Below are positions 61,884 to 64,000 of a DNA stretch of 64,000 bases, piece after piece. This DNA comes from JANXXV01 sp040002435 (GTDB taxonomy: Bacteria; Acidobacteriota; Terriglobia; Bryobacterales; Bryobacteraceae). Within the stretch, counting starts at the first letter, position 1. Each line of letters starts with the position of its first letter. A program made the position numbers and the translations under genes. The notes beneath the pieces are model-generated. The model was not told where the DNA came from, made no database searches, and worked only from the letters and a program-made list of their open reading frames with translations. Where the stretch lies: positions 1-64,000 of the forward strand of contig JBDUEM010000005.1 of assembly GCA_040002435.1 (NCBI GenBank), written 5' to 3'.

Positions 61884-63286
61884 TCGCCACTTCCTGCAGG
61901 GAGCGAAAAGATGGCCATTTGAGATGGCGGCCCATGCTGAGGGTCCACGGGCCCCACCGGCTCGAACCCAACTCCATAATGAAAGCGGGCGGCTACCGCT
62001 TCCGCCCAGTCGGCGAATTCCTTTCGCGTCCACTCGAAACGGTGGTCGCTGTGGCGCATCGCCCCCGCAGGCAGTGCCGGGAACAAAGCGTTGTATTCCC
62101 GATTGGGCGTGGTGATCAGAATATGCCGCGGACGGGCGAATTCGAAAAGCACCCGCTCCAGCGCTAACAGTCGGGGATGGTCCAGATGCTCGATCACCTC
62201 CACCAATGCAGCCCCGTCAAAACCGTTCAACCGTTTGTCGCGGTACACCAGGGATCCTTGGACCAACTCGATTCGTTTCCGTTGACGCTCGGGCATGCGG
62301 TCCAACCGCAGCCTCACGGAAGCGGTCTCCAGCGACCGGTGGCTTACATCCATTCCAAGAATTCTTTCGAATGTCCGGTCCGCTAAAAGCCGCCGCAGCA
62401 ATTTGCCTTCGCCGCAGCCCAGGTCCAAAATAGTTCTCGCCTCAAGTTCTTTCAGCTTGGTCGCGACGAGATTGAGCCGCTGCGTGTGAAGCGTCATAGG
62501 ACGTTCCAGGTCCTTCTCGTCGTGTGCGGATTTTTCCGTCCTCGATTCAACGGCTTCCACGGCGGCATCCTCTTCGTTTAAGAGTCTCGCGTAGGCTTGA
62601 TCGATCAGCGAAAATCTTCGCTTCAGGTAGCGCCTGATAATTAACTGGTGTTCCGGATGCCCGCTCAACCATCCTTCCCCATGACGCAGCAGCTTGTCGA
62701 CTTCGTCGTCCCCAATGTAATAGTGTTTTTGTTCGTCGAGCACCGGCAACAGCACGTAGAGATGCGACAACGCATCATGGACCGTCGTATTGCCTGCAAG
62801 GGTCAAACGGAAATATTGACTATCACCCCATTCCGGAAAGCTTTCGTCCAGCGGAATTGGCGTGGCAACTACGCTGTATCCCAGAGGTTCGAAAAGTCTT
62901 CTTAGAATGTCCGCACCCCCGCGCGAGCGAATTACCTCAACCGTGAGTTCGAGCGGCAGCTTGGTAGAGACCAGCTCGGGCCGCTTTTGGCAATTGCCGG
63001 CCAGAGCCGTGCCAAAAACTCGCCCCATGGCCACGGTGAGGTACGACGATGACACGTAGGGACGATCATTTACGTAGTCTTCGAGCTGTTGAGCTCCTCG
63101 GACTAACTCGACCGGATCGAGGTCCAGCAGCAGGCACGCTGTACAGAGTTGTGGCGTGGCGTCCGTATAAAACACAGACACCTTACCCAAACCGAATTCG
63201 GCCGCATGCAGATTTGCGGGATTCTTGTGCAACAAGTACCCCAGATCGGTCGCGGGTTCGGCTGTATTGGTAATTCTAAGTAGCAA
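61880..63286 (-). CDS. hen1: 3'-terminal RNA ribose 2'-O-methyltransferase Hen1
   Basis: 468 residues from TTG 63286; the first residues (LLRITNTAEPATDLGYLLHK) match where bacterial Hen1 proteins begin, so the rare TTG start is credible. The N-terminal half is the Hen1-specific domain that supports Pnkp ligase activation. The C-terminal methyltransferase has TILDLGCGEGKLLR (SAM), VEVIEHLDH (metal-binding ExxEH) and MRHSDHRFEWTRKEF (late His). It methylates the 2'-OH at the repair junction so a ribotoxin cannot recut. ATGA overlap with pnkp makes a two-gene operon; no SD beyond a weak GAG is seen. Confidence 0.93.
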   Translation of the reverse strand: MLLRITNTAEPATDLGYLLHKNPANLHAAEFGLGKVSVFYTDATPQLCTACLLLDLDPVELVRGAQQLEDYVNDRPYVSSSYLTVAMGRVFGTALAGNCQKRPELVSTKLPLELTVEVIRSRGGADILRRLFEPLGYSVVATPIPLDESFPEWGDSQYFRLTLAGNTTVHDALSHLYVLLPVLDEQKHYYIGDDEVDKLLRHGEGWLSGHPEHQLIIRRYLKRRFSLIDQAYARLLNEEDAAVEAVESRTEKSAHDEKDLERPMTLHTQRLNLVATKLKELEARTILDLGCGEGKLLRRLLADRTFERILGMDVSHRSLETASVRLRLDRMPERQRKRIELVQGSLVYRDKRLNGFDGAALVEVIEHLDHPRLLALERVLFEFARPRHILITTPNREYNALFPALPAGAMRHSDHRFEWTRKEFADWAEAVAARFHYGVGFEPVGPVDPQHGPPSQMAIFSLPAGSGE

Positions 63287-63349
63287 GTCTCAATCATAAA
63301 CAGGTCATCGAGACTTTGCTTGGCCCCCTTGGGCGGACTGGAAACAAAT

Positions 63350-63383
63350 TCGCGCTCCCAGGCCGAAGCCTGCAGGAGCGCGA
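63350..63383 (-). terminator. Terminator-like hairpin after the OmpH/Skp gene
   Basis: A 9-bp arm pair (63350-63358 and 63375-63383) encloses a further 5-bp pair (63359-63363 and 63368-63372) with a CGAA tetraloop and a 2-base bulge. On the minus strand it is followed by ATTTGTTT. It lies 27 bases after the stop at 63410 and 64 bases before the hen1 start, so it separates the two transcripts. Confidence 0.6.
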
Positions 63384-63409
63384 TTGGAGGAACTGAAGAA
63401 CTTGACAGC

Positions 63410-64000
63410 TTATTTCGGGGTGCCGGGCTTGGGGGGCGCCGCCTTAGGCGTTGCGGCAGGAGGAGCGCTCGTCGGTCTCACAGCGGCAGGAGGCGCACCC
63501 GCCGGTTTGGCGGTTGGGACAGACGTCATACCCGGAGAATTCTTGTCGTACAGCGCGATGATGTCCCGCGTCACATCGATGCCGTTCGCGGCAAAAAGCA
63601 CCGGCGAAGTCTGCTGATTGCTAACGTCCAGAATCAACGCATAGCCGTTGTCATTCGAATACTTATCCAGAACGGCCATGATTCTGCCGCCAAGCTCGTT
63701 CAGCACCTTTTGGTTTTCCTGATCGAGATCCGCCTGCGCATCGTCCACATCGCGGCTGAAGGCCTTCTTTTTCTGGTCGATGTCGCGCATCAACTTCTGC
63801 TTGGCTTCTTCCCCGCCCACATTGCTGCTCTTGTTAAGTTGCTCCTGCAGCGCAAGAATCTCGCCTTGGCGCCTTTCGAGTTCCTTCTTCTTCGGAGCCG
63901 AACGCGCTTCCAGCTCCTGGAGGGCCTTCTGGCCGTCCTTGGTGCCGAGGATGGCGTTCTGTATATGGATGATTCCGACTTTGGTCGGGGGCTGGGCGGT
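63410..64000 (-). CDS. OmpH/Skp-family periplasmic chaperone-like protein, 5' end outside window
   Basis: The minus-strand frame is open from 64000 to TAA 63410, giving 196 residues without the true start. The visible N-terminal part reads VGIIHIQNAILGTKDGQKAL, the Skp/OmpH pattern. A long charged coiled coil follows (about residues 25-100), then YSNDNGYALILDVSNQQTSP, the closing strand of the family. A Pro/Ala/Lys-rich tail of about 40 residues (GTPK end) is unusual for Skp and may be disordered. Skp-type proteins escort outer-membrane proteins, which fits a genome rich in large barrels. The signal peptide must lie beyond the edge. Confidence 0.82.
   Translation of the reverse strand, partial: TAQPPTKVGIIHIQNAILGTKDGQKALQELEARSAPKKKELERRQGEILALQEQLNKSSNVGGEEAKQKLMRDIDQKKKAFSRDVDDAQADLDQENQKVLNELGGRIMAVLDKYSNDNGYALILDVSNQQTSPVLFAANGIDVTRDIIALYDKNSPGMTSVPTAKPAGAPPAAVRPTSAPPAATPKAAPPKPGTPK

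Noticed and set aside
1..64000. CRISPR arrays, tRNA/rRNA genes, insertion sequences, phage genes
   Set aside because: Looked for repeats with regular spacers, transposase/integrase motifs and RNA gene landmarks by eye; none found, though a tRNA scan could not be run.

Overview
The window looks like a chromosomal segment of a GC-rich, Gram-negative, aerobic heterotroph, most probably an Acidobacteriota member close to Bryobacterales/Solibacter. This placement is inferred from gene content: three Oar-like TonB-dependent receptors with N-terminal carboxypeptidase-regulatory domains, two FG-GAP/ASPIC-UnbV proteins, two seven-heme cytochromes c with TPR tails, a planctomycete-type PSD1/DUF1501 pair, quinoproteins fused to heme domains, and Tat-exported hydrolases. 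No rRNA, tRNA, CRISPR array, insertion sequence or prophage was recognised.

Layout. 1-4.04 kb: the large subunit of a molybdenum hydroxylase with its maturation genes xdhC and mocA. 4.2-27.1 kb: two sets of the same four protein families (Oar-like receptor, ASPIC-UnbV propeller, TPR protein, heptaheme cytochrome c). The first set is split over two converging transcripts that also carry a GH29 alpha-L-fucosidase. The second is one compact minus-strand operon with ATGA overlaps and a hairpin plus U-tract at the receptor/ASPIC junction. A PSD1/DUF1501 pair lies between them. 27.4-32.3 kb: a heme-Vgb propeller fusion, a Tat-exported amidohydrolase and a diheme quinoprotein. 32.5-43.7 kb: a five-PAS hybrid histidine kinase, an MFS transporter divergent from an enolase-superfamily enzyme, a cupin, an unknown protein, an arylsulfotransferase-like protein, a double universal stress protein and a zinc alcohol dehydrogenase with a clear intrinsic terminator. 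44-51.7 kb: a third Oar-like receptor, a PHA-system protein, and aas abutting a UMF1-type MFS gene.

51.8-56.7 kb is a worn accessory patch. It holds two hicBA toxin-antitoxin pairs in which both hicA toxins are broken, one by a frameshift and one by an in-frame stop, while both antitoxin frames stay open. Between them lie a YVTN-propeller/monoheme pair and an ECF42-type sigma factor coupled to a YCII protein. 56.7-64 kb: a second diheme quinoprotein, a possible 57-residue peptide gene, the Pnkp/Hen1 RNA-repair operon, and the 3' part of an OmpH/Skp-like gene running off the edge.

The strongest theme is repeated coupling of c-type heme with beta-propellers outside the cytoplasm (ASPIC, Vgb, PQQ and YVTN propellers), next to Oar-like outer-membrane receptors. 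The best candidate for an undescribed system is the twice-occurring receptor/ASPIC/TPR/heptaheme cassette. All functions are read from sequence; no database search was run.
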